Origin: Branchiostoma floridae
Taxonomy: Eukaryota; Chordata; Leptocardii; Amphioxiformes; Branchiostomatidae
Direction: 5' to 3'
NCBI RefSeq assembly: GCF_000003815.2
Contig: NC_049996.1
Span: forward strand, 13,072,419-13,136,418
DNA: 64,000 nucleotides
The notes below the pieces were generated by a model. The model was not told the origin of the DNA, made no database searches, and worked only from the letters and a program-made list of their open reading frames with translations. The translations under genes were made by a program, and so were the position numbers. Shown here one piece after another: positions 1 to 10,361 of this stretch. Each line of letters begins with the position of its first letter. Positions within the stretch are counted from its first letter, which is position 1.

Positions 1-24
1 GAAAATACTGTTTCGAGCCCTGAT

Positions 25-280
25 ACTTGGTAAACTGCCTCATGGTGTAACACACCAAGTTTGTACTGAACATTACAAGCTGCATATCTAGACAGATGTC
101 TTTGATCCTCTCACACTGTTAAGGACCCATACATTTTGTATGGTCGGTATTTTTAACATGCTTGAGAATTGCCTAAATCCTTAACTATGGGACCGCCACT
201 TAATGTCTTGTCCATAGGACATCACTAACTGAAGCTCTATACATATACCCCGGTAGTTACGAGTTGAGTGAGGGATTTTT
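25..280 (-). repeat. SINE-family copy, diverged
   Basis: This stretch matches the body of the fuller SINE copy at 21845-22250: both carry the sequence for 'cacaccaagtttgtact', then 'acaagctgcatat', then a segment reading 'gggacc...aatgtc'. The tRNA-like head is not recognisable here. No coding potential was seen. The family is inferred from internal similarity only. Confidence 0.5.
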
Positions 281-569
281 AAAAAATGGTGTTAATAATA
301 GTGCTTTTCCTAAGGACACAACAATGGGTCCTGTCAGGGATTCAACTTAGTTATTACATGTACATGTACGTCTAGGTTTTCACAGTATACAACCCTAACC
401 ACATGGTTAAACAAATGACTAATTTAAAAAGCACATTCTATGGTATACAGAAATATACATTCTCCTTTACTTATTCTTCCAATCTTCTTTGAATTTGTCA
501 TTGAATTTCTACAACGCATTAATAATCTTCAAATACAATACAATCTGTATACACCTGGACATAAACAGT

Positions 570-692
570 GATTTACTTCCGGATGTTTTGAGTGACAAAA
601 AGATTCTATCACTCTTCTTAAACGTCACTAGACTTATATATAATAAATATTCATTAGAACAGATTGAATTGTATTTGAATATTGTTTACCTG
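570..692 (+). repeat. Retroelement-type fragment, also present inverted near 32.9 kb
   Basis: The segment contains 'ggatgttttgagtgac' followed by 'cactcttctt', and further on 'gtatttgaatattgtttacc'. The first part occurs as its reverse complement at 32882-32940. The second part occurs in the same orientation at 32957-32976. The two blocks are therefore pieces of one dispersed element, rearranged in one of the two places. The element class is not certain; a Penelope-like or LINE 3' region is a guess. Confidence 0.45.
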
Positions 693-1102
693 CATGGTAG
701 CTTTCATAACTTAGTACTTATAGTATCTGTCTTCTGATATTTTTGCAACTTACATGATTACAATGTATATTTACTCATTTTGCAGCTTTATACGATTTAC
801 AATCATGGTTGAAATGATTTACTGAAGTGGACATCTACCATCAATGTTCTCATGTTAGTGTGCTACCATGACCAGCTTTTCCAAATGATTTTTCTTAAAA
901 ATGTATTTTTTTAAACCTTGCATCTTTTATGATGTCTAAAACTGGGTCATTTATTCATTCTAACAAATGTGACTGTTAATTAATTAAATGACAACTGTTA
1001 CAGTAATTTCCCGTCTGTGATGTTGATTAAGTCAATTTACACAGGGAGGTTTAGATCATGCTTCAGTGATTGCTTACATGCTGCTCAAGCTATCAACTCA
1101 TA

Positions 1103-1320
1103 CACTGTAAATGCAGAAATGTTCGTGGTGGTTTTATATTTGCGGTTTTTGCGGTGGCCACTTCACCATGAACTTAAAACCACCATGAACATTCATCCAT
1201 TATAGTTTTTGACTATAGTCTATATATATGGCGCTACCACGAACTTAAAACCACTGTGAAAACTCCATTTTCCCATTAACCCAAAATTAAATCCCCGCGA
1301 ACATTTCTGCATTTACAGTA
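1103..1320. mobile_element. MITE family A, copy 1 (218 bp)
   Basis: The ends are inverted repeats: ACTGTAAATGCAGAAATGTT at the left and its reverse complement at the right. The interior is itself partly palindromic around 'cgaacttaaaaccac'. There is no open frame that could be a transposase, so it is non-autonomous. A second, more diverged copy lies at 42170-42364. Confidence 0.8.
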
Positions 1321-2065
1321 ACCTGCTGACTATGTACAACTGTTACAGCTCGTAGAGTAATCCTATGGTTAGTGCAGGGTTGTAGCCAGCCTGAAATCAT
1401 TCTCCGTCCCCTCAATTATAAATCCTCTCTAGTGCCGAAGGTACGAGGTTCCTAGGGAGGGGGTCCGGACGCATGCCCACCCAGAATTTTTTTTTCAAAC
1501 TAGACCCTTTGAAACAAATAGAAGACAGAGAAGACAGATGCTACTGTATTTAGACCCTACACCAAAATTTTTGCTACCTAATATTATGCTGCATTATAAT
1601 TGGTGGTCCAACTATTGTTCTAGGTACTTAATCAGTTGAAATTAACATTAAACCTTGGTGGATGTCATTTAGATTGTTCTAAAAATCATTGGATTCAAAT
1701 TGTTTAGAATGATACACAGATTTACCAAGTACAGTCCCCTATACAGCAAATGCCAGATGCATGGTGGGAAAAAACGCCCCCTTGTGAGGCCTTGCCAATT
1801 TGCAGTTCTGACGATCAGGAAGCCAGGTAGTAAGAAAGGAACCAAAACATTGCCAGATGTTTGACCAACGGAAGACTTTCCATGGCAATCATCTAACAAT
1901 AACGCAAGAAAAATGTACCTCTGCAATACAAACCTTACACAAAATCATAATGTATGGAGAAATGTAAATGTTATATATCATTAACAGTATTTGTCAGTCC
2001 TGGCTCTGACAAACTGTCAAAGCCAATAGAAATAGGCTAAGCCTTGCAGCTGGGCTTGCTCATCT
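1321..2065. other. No gene seen; degenerate repeat debris
   Basis: I see no supportable exon here. The segment around 1436-1500 ('ttcctagggagggggtccgg') resembles the 'flank-C/G run' part of the element at 24674-25296 and is probably a decayed relative. The rest is AT-rich unique-looking sequence. Confidence 0.4.
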
Positions 2066-2850
2066 AATGGACCCTTCCAGCCGAACACCATATCGAACAA
2101 ATAGAATCCCCTATTCTATTTCGAATACTCGGTCAAAAACAGCCCTGGTGGTACAGGAATGGCCAAGAGGAAAATGCTATGCCTTTTTTGTTGTACTACA
2201 CAGGCTGAGTATAGTTGTTTTGGGAAGGGTAGGCGCTACATAGCATTACTTTGTTCCTGGGCAGGATGCACATGTAAAGCAATGTACATAGAAAAGGAGG
2301 GGCTTTGCACTAGCGGACTTTGTAGTAGGATCTTATATTTGGCATGTGGTACAAGCTCCCTCACCGCGAGTGACCGAGCTGCTCTTTTCTTAAATTGGTT
2401 TTTCTCCTTAGCATGTATGCACATGCCATGCATGCAACAAACGCGGTAGAAAACCCGTCACAGATATACGTACCCAAATTTACACCTGCATTGACCGCAT
2501 GTCAGAAACCGGGCACTCTTGCCCACCAACATTGTAATATTATGGAGCGCCTCCCGCTTCCACTTTGACTGAAATTATATCGCCCTTACGGCGACCATAT
2601 ACGCCCCCTCCTCAAACGACTGTATCAAGTGGATGTAGTTTCCCACAAAAAATGCATAGCATTTTTCTTTCGCCCGTTCTGATAGGATTTCTGGGCCCCA
2701 AAAGCTAAACCGAAGTCATACGGTATCCTCAGCTTAGAGCGGCGGCGGCCATGTTTTTGCAACTCGCGCCGTTTTTGACCGAGGTTTTGAAATAGAACCC
2801 GAAATCGAACAGGGGGCGGGGCTTATGGTGTTCGGCTGGAAGGGTCCATT
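2066..2850. mobile_element. MITE family B, 785 bp, with long imperfect terminal inverted repeats
   Basis: The left end reads AATGGACCCTTCCAGCCGAA and the right end is its exact reverse complement. The pairing continues less perfectly for about 75 bp on each side (for example 'ctcggtcaaaaac' against 'gtttttgaccgag'). Further inside, 'aatgctatgcctttttt' pairs with 'aaaaatgcatagcattttt'. The open frames inside (2159-2449 plus, 2236-2433 minus) are not transposase-like. Only one copy is in the window. Confidence 0.8.
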
Positions 2851-3123
2851 CCTTATCAAAGTCATTTAGGAGATGTCTAGGGTACTGAAACTTAGGCTGT
2901 GAATGCAACATATAACAACAACGGAACAACCCACACATTTTGATGCAAAACAATTGGGTGTTGTCTAGATGGAAATTGTAACAAATCTTATTCCCACAGT
3001 CAATTCGGTAATAAGAATTTTTTACAGCACAGTACACGGCATGAGTATTGGAATCATTTGAAAATAGCCCATGCAGTAAAAGTTTTAAGCCCATGTAATA
3101 ATATGGTAGCCGGAAAATATGAC

Positions 3124-3565
3124 AACATCGAGCAGATTAAAATGGGACTGAGCAGAGCACTTTGGACTAATGCTTGTAGCCTTTCACAGACTACACCCAG
3201 TGTATATTGAAAGGTCACTATATATGTAGAATGCAATTAGATGTCTCCAGGAACAAAGGTTCCCAGAATTCTGGCTCAGGTTCCCAGAATTCTCCAGAAT
3301 TCTGGCTCAGGTTCCCAGAATTCTCCAGAATTCTGGCTCAGGTTCCAGAATTCTCCAGAATTCTGGCTCAGTTTCCAGAATTCTGCAGAATTCTCCAGAA
3401 TTGACTTTGTTCCTGGAGACATCTAATTGCATTCTACATATTAATTACCTTTCAATATCATTTTTCACAAAATATCTGATGTATAGGTGTAGTCTGTGAA
3501 AGGCTTAGCCTACAAGCATTAGTCCAAAGTGCTCTGCTCAGTCCCATTTTAATCTGCTCGATGTT
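3124..3565. mobile_element. Fold-back element with internal AGAATTCT repeats
   Basis: The arms 3124-3195 and 3487-3565 are near-perfect reverse complements (AACATCGAGCAGATTAAAAT at the left outer end). A second nested pair, 3226-3260 and 3406-3440, pairs again (ATTAGATGTCTCCAGGAACA). The loop 3260-3405 is a short tandem array built on GGTTCCCAGAATTCTCCAG, in which CCAGAATTCTGG is itself a perfect 12-bp palindrome. The whole 442 bp can therefore form one long hairpin with smaller hairpins in the loop. The two overlapping open frames there are a by-product of the tandem array. Confidence 0.85.
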
Positions 3566-3897
3566 AATGAATTATTCTGGAATACCTGACTGTGTCAAAC
3601 ATTATCCAGGTCTAGATACATGTATGACATAAGAAAATGTACAGTGGGCCAACTCATAAAGATGCAATATTTGCTAATCTAACAAATCATGCTTGTTACA
3701 AAATATACTACATGTACTTTGAAATTCACAGTATTTCTTGCACTTCCTATCAATTTTGCTAGATGTCTCTACTGTTAAAAGACTGCATATAAAAGGTGCA
3801 AACTGTACATGTAATTCTTGGTCATTTAGCAATGTAGTTTACTGTAGGTTTCTAATATAAGTAGTTATCTGGATGGCATTATCATTTAATTTTACTT

Positions 3898-4077
3898 TTA
3901 TAAGCCTTTTTTACATTTCTCGAGAACCAAAGAAACTAAAAGTCTTTTAACAATCAAGCAGGCTACAATGGTGCTAAGTAAAGTAACATTTGGTATAATG
4001 ATTCCTTCTGCTGCAGAAAAGTAACAGAAGGAGGTATCCTTGTGAAAAATCTTTGTCATGTGCAGCTTGTACTTATC
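3898..4077 (-). CDS. Candidate terminal exon of locus I (59 codons, hydrophobic C-terminus)
   Basis: On the minus strand a good acceptor (TTATTTACAG) is followed by an open frame beginning DKYKLHMTKIFHKD and ending KCKKGL before TAA. Residues about 26-50 form a hydrophobic stretch (IIIPNVTLLSTIVACLIV) that could be a membrane segment, followed by basic residues. The exon starts in phase 0, which agrees with the donor of the exon at 6763-6837. The function is not recognised. Oddly, this acceptor and the first part of the exon are duplicated next door (see 4252-4306). Whether translation really stops here or splices out earlier cannot be decided by eye. Confidence 0.5.
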   Translation of the reverse strand, partial: DKYKLHMTKIFHKDTSFCYFSAAEGIIIPNVTLLSTIVACLIVKRLLVSLVLEKCKKGL

Positions 4078-4454
4078 CTGTAAATAACACATTATTAGAC
4101 CATTTGGTTCTCAATTATGCCACTTCTACTGAGTGTTACTATTATTGAAAACTACTAATCTCTATATTGAAAACTACTTCTGGATGGAAAAATAACAGAA
4201 AACGAGTCATTTTGTGGGAAGTACTTCTTTAAAAAAAGGTAGTACAAGTTACAGAAGAAGGTATCCTTGTGAAAAAAAACTTTGTCATGCGCAAATTGTA
4301 CTTATCCTGTAAATAACACATTATTAGACCATTTGGTTCTCAATTATGCCACTTTTACTAGTGTTACAATTATATTGAACACTTATTCTGGATGAAAAAA
4401 AAAACAGAAAACGAGTCATTTTGTGGGAAGTACTTCTTTACAAAAAGGTAGTAC
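4018..4454. repeat. Tandem duplication, unit about 220-235 bp, spanning an exon boundary
   Basis: Two adjacent units share 'gtatccttgtgaaaaa', 'ttgtacttatcctgtaaata', 'accatttggttctcaattat' and, further on, 'cgagtcattttgtgggaagt'. The first unit contains the splice acceptor and 5' part of the candidate exon at 3898-4077. The second carries a decayed copy. High similarity outside the exon indicates a recent local duplication. Confidence 0.85.
4252..4306 (-). pseudogene. Decayed duplicate of the locus I exon start
   Basis: The acceptor TTATTTACAG is kept and the frame opens DKYNLRMTK, close to DKYKLHMTK in the intact copy. A lengthened run of T then shifts the frame relative to the intact exon, and similarity to it stops soon after. 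I read it as a pseudo-exon made by the tandem duplication. It could in principle still be used as an alternative acceptor. Confidence 0.6.
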
Positions 4455-4587
4455 TGCAAAAGCAACACATTCTTTCATTCTATCTTCTGCCTACCTTAAC
4501 CCCTTGTCAAAGTGCTACATGTACATACTACACATTGTACAGTATTATGATGTGTTAGGTACCTGCTCTAACCTTCTGTTTAAGTAC

Positions 4588-5020
4588 TAGGGCTGGGTAC
4601 CGGTACAGAAAATTCAGGTCCAGGTCCGGTTCAGGTCCAAAGGATCAGGTCCAGGTCCGGACCTGAACCTGGACCTGATGCAGTATGACTCATACCAATT
4701 GTCCATTTCACTACAAAGAAATCTGTTTGGCGGAGTATTAGACTTACACTGGCATTTTAAAATCCTACAACGCTAACTGCACCTGTACGATTGACTGTAA
4801 ACCTTGGTAGAAATGACTATAAACTCTACTCTACTTCACTCTTGTCATTTTCTTCCAACTGCAAGCGCCAAAACGTGTGAATGCCTGATAAAATAATATG
4901 TTAATTTTCTAATCGGTCCAACATCCGGTCCACCTAATTTTTTCAGGTCCAGTTTTTCTGGACCGGTCCAATAAGAAAAACCGGTTTTGTACCGGTACGC
5001 TGTACCGATACCCAGCCCTA
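4588..5020. mobile_element. MITE family E (GGTACCGGTAC ends), complete copy
   Basis: The ends are TAGGGCTGGGTACCGGTAC and its near reverse complement ending 'ccgatacccagcccta'. Just inside the left end is a block of AGGTCCAGGTCCGG repeats, followed by its inverse 'ccggacctgaacctggacct', so the left part can form a hairpin of its own. There is no coding frame. Other copies are at 5120-5388, 16097-16488, 30243-30717, 34473-34511 and 45083-45172. Confidence 0.85.
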
Positions 5021-5119
5021 GTTAGTACCCTTGCCAAGCAACTAGCAGGTGAATCCTGACTGGCTAACTGTTACGGTGTAGGCAATGTCTTTAAGCAGTT
5101 ATTTGACTACAGCGCTATA

Positions 5120-5388
5120 ATATTATTGTAGAGTATTAAAAGTCCTACAATGCTAACTGCCTCTGTACGATTAACTGTAAAACTTGGTAGAAAATGAATG
5201 TAAACTCTACTGTGCTTTGCTCGTTTTTTTCCCTTGACCGGTAAGCCCTGAATGCCTGATCATATAATCTGTTTATCTTTAAATAGGTCCAACATCCAGT
5301 CCACCAAATTTTTTCAGGTCCGTTTTTTCTGGACCGGTTAAGAAAAAAAAACGGTTTTGGACCAGTACACCGTGCCAGCACCTACCCT
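5120..5388. mobile_element. MITE family E, truncated second copy in direct orientation
   Basis: It matches the right half of the element at 4588-5020 ('gtcctacaatgctaactgcc', 'ggtccaacatccagtccacc', 'tttctggaccggtt'), including the A-rich region before the end. The left half with the AGGTCC repeats is missing, as is a clean terminal repeat. Confidence 0.7.
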
Positions 5389-6762
5389 ATAGCACACTAC
5401 GGTAGTTCCCAACTGGTTGTCTGTATAGGTGCTTGAGTTTCTATTTATAGTATCATGTCTCTTTTGCATTATTGAAAACTCAAAACCAACACACACAGCA
5501 CATTATCTGACCCTACTGCAAAATAGAATCCATTTACAGTATACACATACACAATATCAAGATCTTTCTATCCTATATGGTACAACTTTTGGAAAATGAA
5601 ATCATTTACAATGGGTTTGGAGGAGAACAAAGATGGTATGATATGACAGAATGAGAAAATATAAACGTAAACCTGCATTCAATGGAAAATACAATTGTTT
5701 ATAAGCTTTATGTGTATATGACCAGGAATAACATTTTGCAGTAGAAAAAAGGATTTCATTTTTGATTTCACTTGACAATACATGTGTATTTATCATCCCT
5801 TTGATTTGTCTACTATCGAGCCATTTAATTACATTTTGCAATTTTTTTTAATAAATGATATTGCTCCTGAAAACTTTAATGCTTACTATAACAAATCAAC
5901 GCTCACAGAAAATTGTTACATAACATATACAATTTACTCAATACCTTAGACTTATTGAAATGCAATGTCTATTAGACATTAACAATATCATTTTATTATC
6001 AATTAAATGATATTAAAATGGCATTCTATAGATGTGATTTTGATACAAATTTTCCAGATCATCAACATGGCTCTTTGTCTATAGCCAAGAATGTCATTTT
6101 AGCAGACATCAAATGATATTGCAATGATACTTGATTGATATAAATGTCTTTCTTTCAAACATATGCAAAGTTGATAAGACAGTAGAATCACCATGTAAGT
6201 CTTTACTTAAAAAGCAGCAAAACAAGGTATTTGCTATATGAACATTATTAAATCACACACATGTATTGTAATATGCTTGTACATGTAATTCTGTTTAGGC
6301 TCATACGTGATAGACAATGGTATTATAACAATTAACATAATCAAGGTATAGACAAATCTCATGTGTCAAAAGCAGTGGAGGATAAAACATAGTATTTCCA
6401 AGTGTTTATTTATCCATGAAAAACGATACAGATTGTTTGAGGTAGTTATTGTCAGTGTCATATTTCAACTGTATACCATATTCATGGATGGACACAAAGC
6501 AACTTTTCTCTAAAAACGACCAAACCCATAAATCAAATGAGTCTTTTGTCTTTCTCTGCTTGAAAAAAAAAAAGACTTTTACTCAACCCAAGCTGTCTAT
6601 ACTTGATGTAGCAAACACTATCGATTATGATAATACTATTTGTTCAATGAAAATGTTAATAAACAATCCATTCTCACATGCCTGCCTCCTATGTTTTTAC
6701 ACATACTTCCAAATGAACTTCGTATTAAGATTTACAGTGAAAACGAATCTTGATATACTCAC
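5389..6762. other. AT-rich intronic-looking sequence of locus I
   Basis: No exon, no recognisable repeat and no strong palindrome was seen. It lies between the candidate exons at 6763-6837 and 3898-4077 and would be intron if locus I is right. The long plus-strand frame at 6449-6964 is antisense to the exons and is treated as chance. Confidence 0.4.
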
Positions 6763-6837
6763 ATTAACAAAGGGTGGTATGTCCTCCCATGCATACTGCT
6801 CCTTTGGGTTTGGACAAGGCATGGCCAGAAAAACATT
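6763..6837 (-). CDS. Candidate internal exon of locus I (25 codons)
   Basis: Minus-strand frame NVFLAMPCPNPKEQYAWEDI followed by PPFVN, ending exactly at a strong donor GTGAGT and starting after an AG. The other two frames are poor or contain a stop at the upstream TAG. Phase is 0 at both ends, fitting the exon upstream (6893-6930) and the exon at 4077. The intron between this exon and the upstream one is only 55 nt. The peptide (proline-rich, with a WED motif) was not matched to a known family. Confidence 0.6.
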
Positions 6838-6892
6838 CTACTGGCACCCGAGATATCTACATCAATACTCAGGAAAGCACTCACACACTTAC

Positions 6893-6930
6893 ACCTTCTG
6901 CTATAGCATAATGGTAATCATTCTCTTGTC
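6893..6930 (-). CDS. Candidate internal exon of locus I (38 bp)
   Basis: After the acceptor TTTGCAG the frame gives QENDYHYAIAEG and ends at the strong donor GTAAGT. Two bases precede the first full codon. This fits the one base left over by the exon at 7583-7649, the joined codon being AGA. The frame also continues upstream as MLLEMKFAG, so a start codon here is an alternative reading. Confidence 0.5.
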
Positions 6931-7465
6931 CTGCAAACTTCATTTCAAGAAGCATTCAAGGTGATCCTTGGCTTTCTAAGTGATGATAGTAAGAAAATGC
7001 CCCTTGAGACTCTAAGCGTACAATGTACCTACGAGTCTCGCCCCATGCTGGGAAGTTTGGCAAATCAATTTCAGTCCATTTATGTCCACAAAAACCAAAA
7101 ACTATGTTATAGAAGTCCGTCTTTGGAAAAAAAAGACCACACATTTATCAAAGACTCTTCCGTCTAAATAGGAACTCGTTTAGCTACCAGCAGCTCTTTT
7201 AAATCCTGCATGTTTGCATTTGACAAAATCCGTAGCCATAATATGTGATTCTAGAAAATCCAAGAGAATCTGAGAAAAAGTGTGCTCAAAGACAAACTTG
7301 TGTCAAGGGCATTATGTAGGTTATTGCACAACAGTAACTAGACTGAATTTCAAAATGAATTACATTATGTACAGAAATATTTCAAAGGAAACTGTTCTCA
7401 GGTCATCATGCTATAAAATCAAGATATTCCTGATAACAAAATGGATATAGGACCCACTATAGAAT

Positions 7466-7497
7466 CTATTGTAAGTGTACAACCTCCTCATCTTCAG
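7466..7497 (-). CDS. Possible alternative terminal exon of locus I
   Basis: An acceptor (CACCTAAAG after a T-rich stretch) is followed by EDEEVVHLQ and a TAG stop. Its two leading bases fit in phase after the exon at 7583-7649, from which it is separated by an 85-nt intron. It competes with the exon at 6893-6930 for the same donor. It could be an alternative end with an acidic tail, or a coincidence. Confidence 0.3.
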
Positions 7498-7582
7498 CTT
7501 TAGGTGAAATATACACAGAATAAGGTTGAAATATGTATTATGTTCAGCATCTTTTTTCACTGTATACAACTCTCATCCTTAC

Positions 7583-7649
7583 TTAAGTTACTGGCTTTCA
7601 TTATAGTATTAGTTATGAGGAAATTGGCCGGGATGGACATTTCTCTCTC
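7583..7649 (-). CDS. Candidate internal exon of locus I (22 codons plus one base)
   Basis: A good acceptor (GTTCTTTTCAG) precedes EREMSIPANFLITNTIMKAS then NL, ending with donor GTAAGG in phase 1. The downstream exon at 6893-6930 begins with the complementary two bases. An internal ATG (MSIPANF) could be a start codon if locus I is really two genes. No family was recognised. Confidence 0.6.
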
Positions 7650-8281
7650 CTGAAAAGAACTAGACTTCCATGAATGTCATTCCAAAAAGGGCAGGTCAAA
7701 GATCCATTTTTAGGACTGAATAGAAAGAAACAAATTTCCAGCTTTGTAAAGCAGCTGCCTTTACTGATATGTGTAAAGTCTAGAATGTATCATATGCTTC
7801 TTTGTGTACATAACCTATAACTAGAACATCCAGCAATATGGCAGGAGCTTGAACTCTTCCTATCTGGGTATTGCTGACAAAAACAGAAGACAAACTACCA
7901 TCAAGCTATATGCACACACACACTTAGCACAGCAGGCACCCTTCCTTACAGTAATAGATATCATTCTTACACTATCCATTCTACACAAAGTGATATTTCA
8001 TGTAGTAGCCGCGGGTACAATGACCCAGTCTATATAGAAACAACTTGTCATGTGAACAAAGCTTCTTTCTGATGTTCAATGTTTGGGACTTCTTGAAAAT
8101 AACCTTTAATAATTATGCAACTGTTTCAGTTGATATGATAAGACATATTTTGCAGATTATTCTAAATATTCTGATTAATGTGATGTCATTGAGTAAAGGT
8201 TAACTGCATGCAATATTTGCAAACAGTATGTAGGGTCTGACATATCGGTTGCCAAGTTGTGCTGTGCATCTGTATTTTGTA

Positions 8282-8837
8282 CAGTCAAACCTGTCTATAG
8301 CGGCCTCTCAAGGGGCTGGAGAAATGTGGCTACTATAGACAGCAGGTGGCTACTATGGAGAAAATGCTGATCAACTGACCACAATTTATAAGTTATACAT
8401 GATTTCAGTATCCACTGATCTTTCTCACCAAGTAACATTGCCTCAATCGTCTCAAAATTCAACTGACCCTGCCATATATGATTGATATTGCCATGCAGAA
8501 TGTTGGTAAATTCACCGACAAAGACTTGTAAAGTAACGTTCAAGACACAAAAGCTTCAGATACCGCAGAAATGACCCTGTCGCAAACTCCAAATCCTTGC
8601 AAACTACAATTTTAAACTTGGCACAGGGTGACATACGACCGCTTTATGGTCACAATAGGAGTGTTTCTGTATCTACGGGACCAGAAATCATGTGGCCAAG
8701 GCCGCGTTGGACAGGTGGCCGCTATAGACTATTTCTTAATGCTTACGTCAATGGAAAAAATCCAAGGAACAACAAAAAGTGACCGCAATGGCTTTTTGGT
8801 TGCTATGCAAAGGCGGCCACTAATACAGGTTTGACTG
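8282..8837. mobile_element. MITE family F, copy 1, TA target duplication
   Basis: The ends are CAGTCAAACCTGTCTATAGC and, at the right, 'taatacaggtttgactg' as the inverse. The outermost bases are flanked by TA on both sides, as for Tc1/mariner-type insertions. The interior repeats 'gtggccactatag'-like phrases near both ends. No transposase frame was found. Two further copies lie in a compound arrangement at 40679-42056. Confidence 0.8.
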
Positions 8838-9762
8838 TATAGCACAACTTCGGGCCAGTGACTAAAAGTGCAGTGCATGCATCCATCCATGCACACAGTG
8901 TGCACCAATGATCAAACTAAATGCTATAATACAAAAGCAAGCCTTGGGCTAAACATTAAGAATCAAATACTGAGCTATCATACTGAATCTAAAATTGAAG
9001 ATCTTTCTTTGCAACTTTGTTACTTTTTTCATCTTTATCTGTGTTTGACTGACTTTGCTAATGCTAAATGCTGGTTCTGCAGAATACATATTTGAGCGAC
9101 AGAAAGTTTTGATTCAACAAATCCCATCATTTCAGTTAATTGTTGGCAATCATTGCGGCAAAATGTAGAGAGAAAAAAATAACTGGAAAACCCTGAGTGT
9201 GCCAAATGTGTATTTTTCTGACCAATTAGAATATACTAGCAAAGCTGGAGATAAGGTCTTGTTGCAACCTGAAATGTTCATGGTAAACCTAGCATTTGAA
9301 GAAGGCTGCCCACTGGGCAACCTAGCTACAAAAAGTGTTTTGAATCCTGCTATGCTTGGTTTCTAGTGAGGAAAATGAGTGTGCAAACGATTTCCAAAAA
9401 TGCAAAAAGGTTTCAATTAATAAACTGAAATTCAAAGTCGATCAACAAGAATACTTTGTTGATCATAAGTCCTCCAAACAACTTTGAAAAACCTGAAAAT
9501 ATAAAGCTGGTATTCTACTGGATCCTGATCTGCAATACCGCATCAAACAGTCAGGTGATGCTGCTATGATTTTGAGATTTTGTTCATTTAATAGAATATG
9601 ACAAAAAAATGCCGGCTAGTCAGAAAAATAGTTGATCAATCTGAATCAAAATAAAAATTTGTTATATTTCTATAAGGTTGCCAACATTTTCTATACTTAT
9701 AAAAGTCTTTTGTCACACACTGCATACAGCCAACATTTTTGTTGGAATTGTAGGGATTTGTC
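8838..9762. other. No gene or repeat recognised
   Basis: AT-rich sequence. The short frames near 8868-9095 have no splice context or sensible composition. It would be intron of locus I. Confidence 0.35.
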
Positions 9763-10067
9763 AGTACAGTTCAGCTGATATTTCAGTACCATGGACAGTT
9801 CAGCTGATATTTCATTACCGTGGTCAGTTCAGATGATATTTCAGTACCATGGTCAGTTCAGATGATATTTCAGTACCATGGACAGTTCAGCTGATATTTC
9901 ATTACCATGGACAGTTCAGCTGATATTTCAGTACCATGGACAGTTCAGCTGATAATTCAGTACCATGGACAGTTCAGCTGATATTTCAGTACCATGGACA
10001 GTTCAGCTGATAATTCAGTACCATGGACAGTTCAGCTGATATTTCATTACCATGGACAGTTCAGATG
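9763..10067. repeat. Minisatellite, 29-bp unit, about 10 copies
   Basis: The unit is TTCAGCTGATATTTCAGTAC followed by CATGGACAG. Variants alternate between 'cagctgat' and 'cagatgat', and between 'tttcagtacc' and 'tttcattacc' or 'aattcagtacc'. The variants are interspersed, not grouped, which suggests shuffling by unequal exchange. Each unit contains CAGCTG and CCATGG palindromes. Confidence 0.95.
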
Positions 10068-10161
10068 ATAATTGCAAATTGAATGCAAAGCTTTGAATCA
10101 ATGATCATGACCACAAGCTAAAACTGTATGAACTAAAACTGAAGTTGCTTTCACACAAACC

Positions 10162-10254
10162 CATATTTAGCATCCAAAGGAATGCTGGATGTCCTTGAGG
10201 CTCCAACATAGTAAGCCTTCTAACACCCTTTTTGTATCCTCCTTGCCTTATACT
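10162..10254 (-). CDS. Weak candidate exon of locus I
   Basis: On the minus strand two overlapping frames look codon-like: one reads EDTKRVLEGLLCWSL and ends at a TGC-TAA, the other reads RRLTMLEPQGHPAFLWMLNMG. Possible acceptors (CTTTAAG, AGGCAAG) are weak and no good donor follows. I list it because the composition is unlike its surroundings, but the frame cannot be fixed. Confidence 0.25.
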
Positions 10255-10308
10255 TAAAGTGGAAATCAAACAGTATTCTAAACAGTACTGAGAAGTAGCC
10301 AACTCAAC

Positions 10309-10361
10309 CGCGGGTCGGATTGCCCAACGGCCAAAGGCCGGAGGGTGATCCGACCCGCGGG
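10309..10361. repeat. GC-rich 13-bp inverted repeat with nested hairpin
   Basis: CCGCGGGTCGGAT pairs with ATCCGACCCGCGG across a 27-nt loop, which itself holds CGGCCAAAGGCCG. The CpG-rich block continues to about 10680 in an otherwise AT-rich region. It may be one end of a diverged element; no second copy is present. Confidence 0.7.

Noticed and set aside
6449-6964. 171-codon open frame on the plus strand, the longest without N or simple repeat apart from the GGAA tract
   Set aside because: It is antisense to candidate exons with proper splice sites, has no motif or good start context, and frames of this size are expected by chance in a window of this size.
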